From contig CANBJR010000004.1 in NCBI GenBank assembly GCA_947369085.1, positions 35,411-99,410 of the forward strand: a stretch of 64,000 nucleotides of DNA, given 5' to 3'. The DNA comes from an uncultured Clostridia bacterium (lineage in GTDB: Bacteria > Bacillota > Clostridia > Oscillospirales > Acutalibacteraceae). Under the pieces are notes generated by a model. That model was not told the DNA's origin, made no database searches, and worked only from the letters and a program-made list of their open reading frames with translations. Below are positions 43,455 through 52,429 of this stretch, piece after piece. Made by a program: the position numbers and the translations under genes. Each line of letters starts with the position of its first letter. Position 1 is the first letter of the stretch.

Positions 43455-44414
43455 ATGTCAATTCTTGACGCCATTATTCAGGGTATTGTTCAGGGACTTA
43501 CAGAGTTTTTGCCGGTATCCAGCAGCGGTCACCTTGCTATTACACAGCATATTTTAGGAACAAGCGGTGACGGCAATCTGTTTTTCAACGTAATGCTTCA
43601 CGTGGGAACGCTCGTAGCCGTAATAGCATTTTATTACAAGCTTATATGGAGCCTTATCAAAGAGTTTTGCTCAATGGTAAAAGATATTTTTACAGGCAAA
43701 TTCAAGTGGAGTAATATGAATTATGAGCGCAACCTTATTATGATGCTTATTATTGGTTTAATTCCGCTGTTTCTGCTGTTTCTTCCGATTCCCGGAACGG
43801 ATATGAAAATCAAAGATTTAGCTGAACTTCTCTCAGCAAGCCCGATACTGCTTGTAACTGCAATTTCGCTTCTTGTTACGAGTGTACTTCTTACAATCGG
43901 AATTATCTGCAACCGCCGAAATTCAGCTAGGGGCGGAAAGCACCTAAAAGGTTCAGGCAAAACAAATTCAAAAGAACGAGAAAGCTACACAATCCTTGAC
44001 GCAGTGTGCGTAGGTCTTATGCAGGTAGCAGCTGCGATTTTTCCGGGTCTTTCACGTTCGGGTTCAACGCTCGCAGTAGGTGAGATGAGAGGAATCAATA
44101 AGCAAAAGGCTCTTGACTTCACATTCGTTTTAGGTGTTCCGTCAATTATTGCCGCTGCACTTTTAGAGGGCATAGATGCAATCAAATCTCCCGAGGGAAT
44201 CAACGTTGAAATCGGCGTGATAATTGCAGGCGTAATTGCATCAGCCGTTGTCGGCTACCTTGCAATTGTCATCTTCAAGTGGTTCTTGAAGTCTGACAAA
44301 ATGAGTATTTTTGTAATTTACACGGCAATTGTCGGCGTTGCTTTTATAGTGATCTCAATAATCGAAATGAATACGGGAGTAAATCTTTTTACAGGTGCAC
44401 CGATTAATTGGTAA
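43455..44414 (+). CDS. uppP: Undecaprenyl-diphosphatase UppP (BacA)
   Basis: This 319-residue polytopic enzyme recycles undecaprenyl pyrophosphate to the monophosphate carrier. The two active-site motifs are QGIVQGLTEFLPVSSSGH (about 9-26) and PGLSRSGST (about 200-208). The loop after helix 4 (RNSARGGKHLKGSGKTNSKE, near 155-175) is somewhat long. Overexpression of this family gives bacitracin tolerance. Confidence 0.96.
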   Translation: MSILDAIIQGIVQGLTEFLPVSSSGHLAITQHILGTSGDGNLFFNVMLHVGTLVAVIAFYYKLIWSLIKEFCSMVKDIFTGKFKWSNMNYERNLIMMLIIGLIPLFLLFLPIPGTDMKIKDLAELLSASPILLVTAISLLVTSVLLTIGIICNRRNSARGGKHLKGSGKTNSKERESYTILDAVCVGLMQVAAAIFPGLSRSGSTLAVGEMRGINKQKALDFTFVLGVPSIIAAALLEGIDAIKSPEGINVEIGVIIAGVIASAVVGYLAIVIFKWFLKSDKMSIFVIYTAIVGVAFIVISIIEMNTGVNLFTGAPINW

Positions 44415-44445
44415 TAAAGGAAGTTATAAACAGGGAGTGATTTGA

Positions 44446-47178
44446 TTGTCGGCAAAAAAGCAGACAGCAAAAAGACAAACAGCAAGTAAAAAATCAAAAG
44501 CTCCTGCCAAAACACAGACGGGCAGGGGCAGAGCAAAAAAGCCTGAAACTGCCGTACATACAGGACTAAGCCCCAGAGTAAGGGCAATTATCTACGGTGC
44601 AATAGCAGTGATTTTTGCATTGATGATAATTATAAAAGGCGAAAATGTTTGGACAGCCGTAAGAAGCTTTTTCTTCGGAGTGTTTGGATTCGGAATTTTC
44701 CTTATACCGATTCTAATGATTTACCTCTGTCTGATAACCGAAAAAGAAAAACAAGTTGCCAGATTTAAAGCCAAAATAATAATCAGTTCGCTTATTATAC
44801 TTCTTGTCGGAGCGCTGATTTATATTGCAGGCGGTGCAGAGTTCAATAATATGAATTTCTTTGCCTGCCTCGGTAAGCTGTACATTCAGTCAGCAGATAC
44901 AAGCGTGTATATGACCTTTGGATGCGGTCTTATGGGCGGACTTATCGGATATCCCCTCACGCTTCTTTGCGGTGAGGCAGCGGCATTATGCGTTTGCATA
45001 GTTGCAACTGTTATGCTTGTGTTTATCATAGCTAATATTTCCGTAAAGGATATAACGGCTGCGGCTTCAAGAACGGTAAGTAATGTTCGCAAAGCAGGCG
45101 AAAAGCATGCGCGTGAAAGAAAGGCTCGCAGAGAAGCCGAGCGTGAAAATCAGCAGATTTACAAATACGGTGAAGAGAGCGGATATAATCACGGTTCTCA
45201 CACATCAGACGGAATTGATATTCCGCTTGATGATCCAAAGGTAAAGAAGAAAAAGAAGAAACGTCAGATTAAAAGCGGAATCGATATTGACTACGTTGAC
45301 ACAAACGAGCAGAATGCCGCTGATAAGGACTTGTCCGAGGATTTGATAAATATTATCAACCGTGCAAGCAAGCCCCTCGGCGAAGAAGCAGACACAACAG
45401 TTGCCGATATTGCAGAGGACATTTCACAGGAAAAGGTGTCAAACCATGTGACTGACGGCGCAAAGCAGGCTGATCCCGAAACTGTTTCCGTTGAACCCGA
45501 AAGCAAACAAAAGAGTGATAAGAAAGGTAACAAGACAGAAGAAAATTCTGAATTTAATAATATTGGTTACAAAACAGATAGTTCTTCGGAAGAAATAAAA
45601 CAGGAAAAAGTTTACCATTATCCGCCTGTTCAGCTTTTAAAACCGAATACAAACAATAACGACAGAAACGCAATGGAGGAACTGCAAAATAACTCCAAAA
45701 AGCTGATTGAAACGCTTAACAGCTTTGGTGTAAACGCAACAATAACAAATATCTGCCGAGGTCCTTCGGTTACACGTTATGAGCTACAGCCTGCTCCGGG
45801 TGTAAAAATAAGCAAAATCACAAACCTATCCGACGATATTGCGCTTAACCTTGCCGCAAACGGCGTGCGCATAGAAGCGCCGATTCCCGGCAAGGCTGCT
45901 GTCGGAATTGAAGTTCCGAACAAGGTTGTAAGTATGGTTTCAATGCGTGAGCTTATTGACTCAGATAAGTTCAGAAATGCAAAGAGCAAGCTAACAACGG
46001 TTCTCGGTCGTGACATTTCGGGCGAAATTGTAGTTACAGACCTTGCAAAAATGCCCCACCTGCTTATTGCAGGTACTACAGGTTCAGGTAAGTCGGTTTG
46101 CGTAAACTCAATTCTTATGAGTATTCTTTTTAAAGCAACTCCCGACGAAGTAAAGCTTTTGCTTATTGACCCGAAGATGGTTGAATTTTCAAAATATAAG
46201 GGCATTCCGCACTTGCTTGTTCCCGTAGTTTCCGACGCCAAAAAGGCGGCAGGCGCGCTTGCGTGGGCGGTAAATGAAATGCTACAGAGATACAAGATTT
46301 TCTCGGAGTACGACTGTAAGGACATTGATTCCTACAATACGCTTATAGAAAAAAATCTTGACTATATTTCGAAAAATCCGCCCGTAGAGGATGAAAACGG
46401 AGAAATGCAGCAGAGTGTTCTTGAAATAAACGGACTCCCTGTTGCAAAGGAAAAAATGAGCAGGGTTGTAATTGCAATTGACGAGCTTGCCGACCTTATG
46501 ATGGCGGCTCCGAGTGAGGTTGAGGACTCAATCTGCCGACTTGCACAGATGGCTCGTGCGGCAGGTATGCACCTTATTCTTGCAACACAGCGACCAACCG
46601 TTAACGTCATTACGGGACTTATTAAGGCGAATGTTCCAAGCCGTATTTCGTTGAAGGTAAGCTCAAATATGGATTCGAGAACAATTCTTGACACAGGCGG
46701 CGGTGAAAAGCTTATCGGTAAGGGCGATATGCTTTTTGCGCCTGTAGGTGCACCAAAGCCTATGCGAGTTCAGGGTTGTTATGCGTCTGACGAAGAGATT
46801 GAGGGCGTAACTAACTATATTAAAAAATCTTATTCGGCTCAGTACAACGCAGATATTGAAGAAAAAATCAAACGCATTGCCGCCGAGGAAATTGCAGCAG
46901 GCAAAAAGCAGAGCGACAGCTCGGCTGATGACGACGGACTTGATGTTGACTCAAAAATGGACGAGGCTATCAAGTGCGTAATTGATGCAGGACAGGCTTC
47001 AACCTCGCTTATTCAGCGCAGACTTAAAGTCGGCTATGCAAGAGCAGGACGAATGATTGATGATATGGAACATCTTGGAGTAGTCGGACCTCATCAGGGT
47101 TCAAAACCCCGTGAGGTGCTTATGACGTACAACGAGTGGCTTGAAAGAAGAAACGCTCTGCAAAACAGGGAAGAATGA
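44446..47178 (+). CDS. ftsK: DNA translocase FtsK/SpoIIIE
   Basis: This 910-residue protein has four N-terminal membrane helices (about 43-195), a long acidic and Lys-rich linker (about 205-395) and the RecA-like motor. Walker A is GTTGSGKS (about 542-549), Walker B VIAIDELADLMM (about 675-686). The C-terminal gamma winged helix (RRLKVGYARAGRMIDDME, about 860-880) recognises polar DNA sequences. It pumps DNA through the division or sporulation septum. TTG 44446 follows GGGAGTGA by 8 nt. Confidence 0.95.
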   Translation: MSAKKQTAKRQTASKKSKAPAKTQTGRGRAKKPETAVHTGLSPRVRAIIYGAIAVIFALMIIIKGENVWTAVRSFFFGVFGFGIFLIPILMIYLCLITEKEKQVARFKAKIIISSLIILLVGALIYIAGGAEFNNMNFFACLGKLYIQSADTSVYMTFGCGLMGGLIGYPLTLLCGEAAALCVCIVATVMLVFIIANISVKDITAAASRTVSNVRKAGEKHARERKARREAERENQQIYKYGEESGYNHGSHTSDGIDIPLDDPKVKKKKKKRQIKSGIDIDYVDTNEQNAADKDLSEDLINIINRASKPLGEEADTTVADIAEDISQEKVSNHVTDGAKQADPETVSVEPESKQKSDKKGNKTEENSEFNNIGYKTDSSSEEIKQEKVYHYPPVQLLKPNTNNNDRNAMEELQNNSKKLIETLNSFGVNATITNICRGPSVTRYELQPAPGVKISKITNLSDDIALNLAANGVRIEAPIPGKAAVGIEVPNKVVSMVSMRELIDSDKFRNAKSKLTTVLGRDISGEIVVTDLAKMPHLLIAGTTGSGKSVCVNSILMSILFKATPDEVKLLLIDPKMVEFSKYKGIPHLLVPVVSDAKKAAGALAWAVNEMLQRYKIFSEYDCKDIDSYNTLIEKNLDYISKNPPVEDENGEMQQSVLEINGLPVAKEKMSRVVIAIDELADLMMAAPSEVEDSICRLAQMARAAGMHLILATQRPTVNVITGLIKANVPSRISLKVSSNMDSRTILDTGGGEKLIGKGDMLFAPVGAPKPMRVQGCYASDEEIEGVTNYIKKSYSAQYNADIEEKIKRIAAEEIAAGKKQSDSSADDDGLDVDSKMDEAIKCVIDAGQASTSLIQRRLKVGYARAGRMIDDMEHLGVVGPHQGSKPREVLMTYNEWLERRNALQNREE

Positions 47179-47194
47179 TGAAAGGAAAGTAATA

Positions 47195-49090
47195 ATGGCT
47201 TTTTTACCGATGAACGCAGACGAGGTAAAAAAACTCGGTTGGGACTGCGTTGACTTTGTCTATGTTTCGGGTGACAGCTACGTTGACCACCCGTCTTTCG
47301 GTGCTGCCATTATTACCCGACTTCTTGAGGATTGCGGTTACAGGGTCGCTTTTCTTGCTCAGCCTGACTGGAGAAGCAATTCGGATTTTATGCAGTTTGG
47401 CAAACCAAGGTTCGGCTTTTTCGTTTCGGCAGGAAATATCGACAGTATGGTAGCTCACTACACAGTTGCAAAGCGCAAGCGCAGTGACGATGCATACACA
47501 GCGGGCGGCAAAAACGGCCGTCGTCCCGACAGAGCTGTAACGGTTTATTCAAATATCCTGCGAAAGCTCTATCCCGATTCACCGATTATAATTGGCGGAC
47601 TTGAAGCCTCTCTGCGAAGATTTGCACACTACGATTACTGGCGTGACGAGGTTATGCCGTCAGTGCTTTTTGACAGCAAGGCAGACATAATTTCCTACGG
47701 AATGGGCGAGTTGCAAACGATTGAAATTGCCAAACGCCTTGCCGAGGGATTCCCTGTTGAGTCCCTTTATGACATACGAGGTGTTTGCTACAAAGTACGA
47801 ACTCAGGACTATGTTCCTAAGTCCGTTGTTGAACTGCCGAGTTTTGAACGTGTAAAAGAAAGCAAGCGTGACTATGCCATAGCTGCAAGAAAAGAGCTTG
47901 AAGAAGCTGATGCAGTAAGGGGAAAAACGCTGATTCAGCGGCACGGCGAATATATTCTTGTTCAGAATCCGCCAATGCAGCCTCTTGACACAAAACAGCT
48001 TGACTATATCTATTCACTGCCATATGAGCGGTGGTATCCAAAGTGCTACGAAAAGCTCGGCGGAGTTCCGGGGATTGAAGAGGTTCAGTTTTCAATTACC
48101 CACAACCGAGGCTGTTTCGGTGCTTGCAACTTCTGTTCGCTTGCGTTTCATCAGGGACGTGCTGTTACAGTAAGGAGCGAGCAGAGCATAGTTGACGAAG
48201 CAAAAAGCTTTATTGATAATCCCAGGTTCAAGGGGTACATAAGCGACGTTGGCGGCCCTACGGCAAATTTCAGATTGCCGTCATGCGAAAAGCAGAAAAA
48301 ATACGGACTTTGCAAAGACAGACGTTGCCTTGCTCCAACCCCCTGCCCGAATATGCAGGTGTCGCACACTGAATATCTTGAAATTCTGAGAAAACTCCGC
48401 AATATTGACGGAATAAAAAAGGTGTTTATACGCAGCGGAATCCGATTTGATTATCTTATAGAAGATGAAAGCGATGAGTTTTTCCGTGAGCTTGTAAACC
48501 ATCATATAAGCGGACAGCTAAGGGTTGCACCCGAGCATTGCTCGGCGGCAGTACTTGATAGAATGGGCAAACCGCATATTGAAGCATATAAGAAATTTTG
48601 CAATAAGTTTTATTCACTCACTGACAAGGCAAAGAAAGACCAGTACGTTGTGCCGTACCTTATGAGCTCGCATCCCGGTTCTACGCTTAAAGATGCCGTT
48701 GAGCTTGCGCTGTTTTGCAAGCGTGAGGGAATACATCCAAAGCAGGTTCAGGATTTTTACCCTACACCCGGTACAATATCAACGGCTATGTTTTACACAG
48801 GACTAGACCCGTACACGCTCAAAGAAGTGTATGTTCCAAAGTCAGAGAGTGAAAAATCAATGCAGAGGGCACTTTTACAGTATTTCATACCCGAAAATAA
48901 GCCGCTTGTGATCAAGGCTTTGATAAAAGCAGGGCGCAGGGATTTAATCGGCAATGACAAAAAGTGTCTTGTAACTCCGCTTGCGGGACAAACGACAGGC
49001 GCTTACAGAAAAGACAATGTAAATAACAAAGGAAAAAGGAAGAACGGCAAGGACAAGTTCGCAAAATACAGGCGCAAAAACAAAAAGTAA
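47195..49090 (+). CDS. YgiQ family radical SAM protein
   Basis: This 631-residue protein of the UPF0313/YgiQ group has an N-terminal B12-binding-like domain (1-280) and a radical SAM domain with the iron-sulfur ligands in CFGACNFC (about 309-316). A second cysteine set, with CKDRRCLAPTPCPN (about 377-390), is typical of the family. The tail is Lys-rich. The reaction is not established. ATG 47195 has AAAGGAAAG upstream; the longer frame from 47141 overlaps ftsK and lacks a site. It is 16 bp downstream of ftsK. Confidence 0.93.
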   Translation: MAFLPMNADEVKKLGWDCVDFVYVSGDSYVDHPSFGAAIITRLLEDCGYRVAFLAQPDWRSNSDFMQFGKPRFGFFVSAGNIDSMVAHYTVAKRKRSDDAYTAGGKNGRRPDRAVTVYSNILRKLYPDSPIIIGGLEASLRRFAHYDYWRDEVMPSVLFDSKADIISYGMGELQTIEIAKRLAEGFPVESLYDIRGVCYKVRTQDYVPKSVVELPSFERVKESKRDYAIAARKELEEADAVRGKTLIQRHGEYILVQNPPMQPLDTKQLDYIYSLPYERWYPKCYEKLGGVPGIEEVQFSITHNRGCFGACNFCSLAFHQGRAVTVRSEQSIVDEAKSFIDNPRFKGYISDVGGPTANFRLPSCEKQKKYGLCKDRRCLAPTPCPNMQVSHTEYLEILRKLRNIDGIKKVFIRSGIRFDYLIEDESDEFFRELVNHHISGQLRVAPEHCSAAVLDRMGKPHIEAYKKFCNKFYSLTDKAKKDQYVVPYLMSSHPGSTLKDAVELALFCKREGIHPKQVQDFYPTPGTISTAMFYTGLDPYTLKEVYVPKSESEKSMQRALLQYFIPENKPLVIKALIKAGRRDLIGNDKKCLVTPLAGQTTGAYRKDNVNNKGKRKNGKDKFAKYRRKNKK

Positions 49091-49193
49091 TGACATAGCT
49101 TGCTTGTGTTTATTTATATATTTTACTTGACCTTAGCTTTATTTAATAATATACTATTGATGTATTATCAGAAAATGAAAGGATTTGTTAAAA

Positions 49194-50417
49194 ATGGGAG
49201 TATATGAAGAGCTTGTTGCAAGAGGTCTTATTGCGCAGGTAACTGATGAGGAGGAAATCAAAGAGCTTGTAAACAGCGGAAAGGCTGTATTTTACATCGG
49301 CTTTGACCCTACAGCAGACAGCCTGCACGTTGGTCATTTCATGGCTCTTTGCCTTATGAAAAGACTTCAGATGGCAGGCAATAAGCCGATTGCACTCATC
49401 GGCGGCGGTACTGCAATGATAGGCGACCCCTCCGGCAGAACCGATATGCGCCAGATGATGACAAAGGAAACAATTGAACATAACGTTGATTGCTTTAAAA
49501 AGCAGATGAGCCGTTTTATCGACTTTTCAGACGATAAAGCTCTGCTTGTAAATAACGCAGACTGGCTGCTTGACCTCAACTACGTTGACGTTCTGCGTGA
49601 TGTAGGTGCGCATTTTAGCGTAAACAGAATGCTGACAGCCGAGTGTTACAAGCAGAGAATGGAAAAGGGACTCAGCTTTCTTGAGTTTAACTATATGATT
49701 ATGCAGTCATACGATTTCTATGCTCTCTATCAGAGATACGGCTGTAATATGCAGTTTGGCGGAGATGACCAGTGGAGCAATATGCTCGGAGGTACTGAGC
49801 TTATCAGACGTAAGCTCGGTAAGGACGCATATGCAATGACAATAAATCTTCTGCTCAATTCCGAGGGCAAAAAGATGGGAAAAACTCAGTCGGGTGCAGT
49901 ATGGCTTTCTCCTGAAAAGACAAGTCCTTATGAGTTTTATCAGTACTGGAGAAACGTGGACGACGGCGATGTTGTAAAGTGCCTTAAAATGCTTACATTC
50001 CTGCCGCTTGAGCAGATTGACGAGCTTGCAAAGCTTGAGGGCAGCGAGATAAATAAGGCAAAGGAAGTTCTCGCTTATGAGCTTACAGAGCTTGTTCACG
50101 GCAAGGAAGAGGCTGACAAGGCTCAGGAGGCTGCAAGGGCGCTCTTCGGCAGTAAGACCGATACAGACAATATGCCCTCAACCGAGCTTTCCGATGGTGA
50201 TTTTACAGACGGTGCAATTGCAATTCTAGATTTGCTCAAAAAATGCTCGCTCATTCCGTCAAACGGAGAGGGCAGACGCCTTATTCAGCAGGGCGGAATC
50301 TCGCTTGACGATGAAAAGGTAACTGACGTTTATGCAAGCGTTCCTGTTTCAGCCTTTGAAAAGGGATATGTAATTATCAAAAAAGGCAAAAAGGTTTTTC
50401 ATAAAGCAGTTTTATAA
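49194..50417 (+). CDS. tyrS: Tyrosine--tRNA ligase
   Basis: This 407-residue class I synthetase has the HIGH-type motif DSLHVGHF (about 44-51), GGDDQWSNM (about 192-200) in the tyrosine site, and the KMSKS-type loop KMGKT (about 226-230). The C-terminal S4 domain (about 342-407) binds tRNA. The gap upstream (103 bp) is too short for a T-box leader. ATG 49194 gives a workable spacing to AAAGGA. Confidence 0.97.
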   Translation: MGVYEELVARGLIAQVTDEEEIKELVNSGKAVFYIGFDPTADSLHVGHFMALCLMKRLQMAGNKPIALIGGGTAMIGDPSGRTDMRQMMTKETIEHNVDCFKKQMSRFIDFSDDKALLVNNADWLLDLNYVDVLRDVGAHFSVNRMLTAECYKQRMEKGLSFLEFNYMIMQSYDFYALYQRYGCNMQFGGDDQWSNMLGGTELIRRKLGKDAYAMTINLLLNSEGKKMGKTQSGAVWLSPEKTSPYEFYQYWRNVDDGDVVKCLKMLTFLPLEQIDELAKLEGSEINKAKEVLAYELTELVHGKEEADKAQEAARALFGSKTDTDNMPSTELSDGDFTDGAIAILDLLKKCSLIPSNGEGRRLIQQGGISLDDEKVTDVYASVPVSAFEKGYVIIKKGKKVFHKAVL

Positions 50418-50435
50418 TTAAAAATTAACAAATTA

Positions 50436-50532
50436 CAATTAACAATTAAGGTGGCGGCATTAAGCCGCAATATAAATAGTTTGGGTTTTATATTAAGTTA
50501 TCAGCTCTACCAAAATTGTACATTGTTAATTG
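50436..50532 (+). repeat. Inverted-repeat bounded segment upstream of mscL
   Basis: CAATTAACAAT (50436-50446) and ATTGTTAATTG (50522-50532) are perfect 11-bp inverted repeats. They enclose a GGCGGCATTAAGCCGC-type hairpin (GCGGC/GCCGC). The stretch between tyrS and mscL has no gene and looks like a small palindromic repeat unit. Confidence 0.45.
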
Positions 50533-50549
50533 ATATTAAGGGGTTTCAT

Positions 50550-50975
50550 ATGAAAAAGTTTTTCTCTGAATTCAAGGAATTTATAATGCGCGGCAACGTG
50601 CTTAACCTAGCTGTTGGCGTAATCATCGGTGCAGCATTTCAGTCAATCGTAACTTCGCTGACAAGCGACATCATTTCACCGATTCTCGGTATATTCGGCG
50701 GAATGAACTTTGACCAGCTTTCGTTTACAATAAACGGAGCGACAATCGGCTACGGAAAATTCATAACAGCCATCATAAATTTCCTGATTATGGCATTCAT
50801 AATTTTCCTAATTGTAAAGCTTGTAAACAAGGTTATGTCAATCGGCAAAAAGCCGAAGGAAGAGCCGAAGCCTACTACTAAAAAATGTCCTTATTGCTTA
50901 AGTGAAATTGACATTAATGCGGTAAAATGTCCTCACTGCACAAGCGCTATTCCTGAACAGGCTGACGAAAAATAA
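50550..50975 (+). CDS. mscL: Large-conductance mechanosensitive channel MscL with C-terminal zinc ribbon
   Basis: This 141-residue protein has the MscL pore helix EFKEFIMRGNVLNLAVGVIIGAAF (visible from residue 6 on) and the second transmembrane helix at about 68-92. Instead of the usual short helical tail, it ends with two CxxC pairs (CPYC and CPHC, about 112-131), a zinc ribbon. The channel opens under membrane tension in osmotic downshock. ATG 50550 follows AAGGGG. The stop overlaps the next start by one base (TAATG). Confidence 0.94.
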   Translation: MKKFFSEFKEFIMRGNVLNLAVGVIIGAAFQSIVTSLTSDIISPILGIFGGMNFDQLSFTINGATIGYGKFITAIINFLIMAFIIFLIVKLVNKVMSIGKKPKEEPKPTTKKCPYCLSEIDINAVKCPHCTSAIPEQADEK

Positions 50976-51619
50976 TGCAGTTCCTTAAGAATCTCGACAA
51001 GAAAAAGTTGTTGTTCGCAGGTCTTGTACTTCTTTTGGTGCTGTCGCTTTCAACGGCAGCAGTATCAACATTAGGCAAGACTGACAGCAGATTTTTACCT
51101 ATCAGGATATATTTAAGCCCGTCAAATCAGTACACAAATTTTTATGCAGTCGGCGACACAACCGAAATGGAGCAGTGCGACTTGATTGCAGAAAAAACTG
51201 CCGAAAAGCTTAAAAAGCTTGGCTTTACCGTAATGGTGGGGCAGTCGGGCGCATCGCTTGAAAACAGGTGTAATGAGAGCGACGATTTTAACGCCGATAT
51301 GCACATTCCGATACACACTAACGCTTTAAACGGCGAGTACACGGGCGGCACGCATGTTTATGTTTATGGCGCTGATGAGCAGACGGCGGCTGAATCGTTT
51401 CTTGATACGCTCGGCAAAATCAGTCCCGGAGATGATGACCGGATTGAATATAATCCCGATTTGTACGAGGTTTTTACTCCGAATGCACTTACGGTTTACC
51501 TTGAATGTGAGTTCCACGACACCGAGGAGGGTGCAAACTGGATAATCAATAATACCGATTCAATTGCACAAGCAATTGCCGACGGTGTTTACAATTATTA
51601 TTCTAATATTGAAAAATAA
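50975..51619 (+). CDS. Amidase_3-like N-acetylmuramoyl-L-alanine amidase (CwlD-like), divergent
   Basis: This 214-residue exported protein has an N-terminal signal or anchor (about 12-32). The body resembles the amidase_3 zinc amidases that cut the MurNAc-L-Ala bond: an EMEQC segment (Glu ligand, about 65-69), HIPIHTNA (His ligand, about 110-117) and LECEFHD (catalytic Glu, about 173-179). The first zinc-ligand motif (normally DPGHGG) reads LSPSNQ, with no histidine there, as in some clostridial members. Activity is therefore uncertain. Translation is coupled to mscL. Confidence 0.75.
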   Translation: MQFLKNLDKKKLLFAGLVLLLVLSLSTAAVSTLGKTDSRFLPIRIYLSPSNQYTNFYAVGDTTEMEQCDLIAEKTAEKLKKLGFTVMVGQSGASLENRCNESDDFNADMHIPIHTNALNGEYTGGTHVYVYGADEQTAAESFLDTLGKISPGDDDRIEYNPDLYEVFTPNALTVYLECEFHDTEEGANWIINNTDSIAQAIADGVYNYYSNIEK

Positions 51620-51710
51620 AATTTTAGAATTAAGCTCCATGCTCAATTTCAACAGTATAAAAATTACTATAATGACAATAGTAACCTAAAGAAAAATATT
51701 TATTGCACAA

Positions 51711-51757
51711 AAAAGGCATACACGCAATCGTAACAGAAAGTGTGTATGCCGAATTTT
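51711..51757. terminator. Bidirectional terminator between amidase and acetyltransferase genes
   Basis: GGCATACAC pairs with GTGTATGCC across 18 nt; a run of six Ts follows on the minus strand and ATTTTTAT on the plus strand, so it serves both converging genes. Confidence 0.85.
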
Positions 51758-52281
51758 TATATTAAAATTTCATATAGTTTAACGTCACAAAGCTCGTCAA
51801 AGCCCCATTTGGCGATTGATTTATCATAGCCGATAAAGTGCATTCCGCATTTCTCCATAACTTTGCCGGAGGCGGGGTTGTCAACGTGGTGAACTGCCTT
51901 GATTTTTGTAAATCCGTTGCGGAATAATTCATCAATAACAGCTTTTAAAGCTTCGGTAGCATAACCTTTGTTCCAATGCTTTTTGGATAGCACGTAACCG
52001 ATTTCAGCAGTCTTGTTATCGTCGATAATACCCACAACATCAATTGCGCCTATCGGCTCATCGTTTTCTTTTTTGGTTATTGCCCAGCGATATTCAAAAC
52101 CGGAGGCAGCTTCATCAAGATACATATTCAAAAGCCAAATCGTGGTATCTAAATTCTCGTGCTTGTGCCAATGACAGTATTTTGCAACATTTTCATCACT
52201 TGTCCAGTTGCGATACATCATCTCGGCATCACCTTCTCTGAATGGACGCAAAATCAGTCTGTCTGTTGTCAATGTACTCAT
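51757..52281 (-). CDS. RimJ/RimL-type GNAT acetyltransferase
   Basis: This 174-residue protein of the Acetyltransf_3 group begins LTTDRLILRPFREGD, a hallmark of RimJ/RimL-like enzymes. The acetyl-CoA loop is HWNKGYATEALKA (about 103-115) and the motif NPASGKVMEKCGM (about 134-146) is typical. The substrate is unknown (N-terminal amines of proteins or small molecules). The ATG at 52281 has AAGGAGG 5 nt upstream. It is the last chromosomal gene before the tRNA-Leu remnant. Confidence 0.9.
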   Translation of the reverse strand: MSTLTTDRLILRPFREGDAEMMYRNWTSDENVAKYCHWHKHENLDTTIWLLNMYLDEAASGFEYRWAITKKENDEPIGAIDVVGIIDDNKTAEIGYVLSKKHWNKGYATEALKAVIDELFRNGFTKIKAVHHVDNPASGKVMEKCGMHFIGYDKSIAKWGFDELCDVKLYEILI

Positions 52282-52311
52282 CAAATATCCTCCTTTTTGA
52301 TATAAATTTAA

Positions 52312-52343
52312 GCCGTTATGGCTGAGTACTTACCCATAACGGC
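52312..52343 (-). terminator. Terminator of the original tRNA-Leu transcript
   Basis: GCCGTTATGG pairs with CCATAACGGC across 12 nt, immediately after the CCA end of the tRNA remnant on the minus strand. The T-run is weak. Confidence 0.7.
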
Positions 52344-52345
52344 TT

Positions 52346-52397
52346 TGGTGCGGGCGACAGGACTTGAACCTGCACATCGGTTGACACTAGAACCTAA
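52346..52397 (-). pseudogene. 3' half of tRNA-Leu(UAG): attachment-site scar (att)
   Basis: Read on the minus strand, the segment matches tRNA-Leu positions 33-76: anticodon TAG, 3' anticodon stem TCTAG, a long class II variable arm, T-arm GCAGG-TTCAAGT-CCTGT, acceptor strand CGCCCGC and ACCA. The match stops at position 32 of the anticodon loop; the sequence beyond is not a tRNA 5' half. This is the pattern left when a tyrosine recombinase integrates within a tRNA gene: the intact copy is restored at the far end of the insert and the original 3' half stays here next to its terminator. Confidence 0.88.
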
Positions 52398-52429
52398 TGG
52401 TAACGACACCTTGGTGAAAAAATAATTTA

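Noticed and set aside
45777..46325. 182-residue leftward frame
   Set aside because: It is antisense to the FtsK motor domain; codon pattern on the plus strand explains its openness.
49091..49193. T-box leader before tyrS
   Set aside because: Only 103 bp separate ygiQ-like and tyrS genes and no specifier stem or T-box core is visible.
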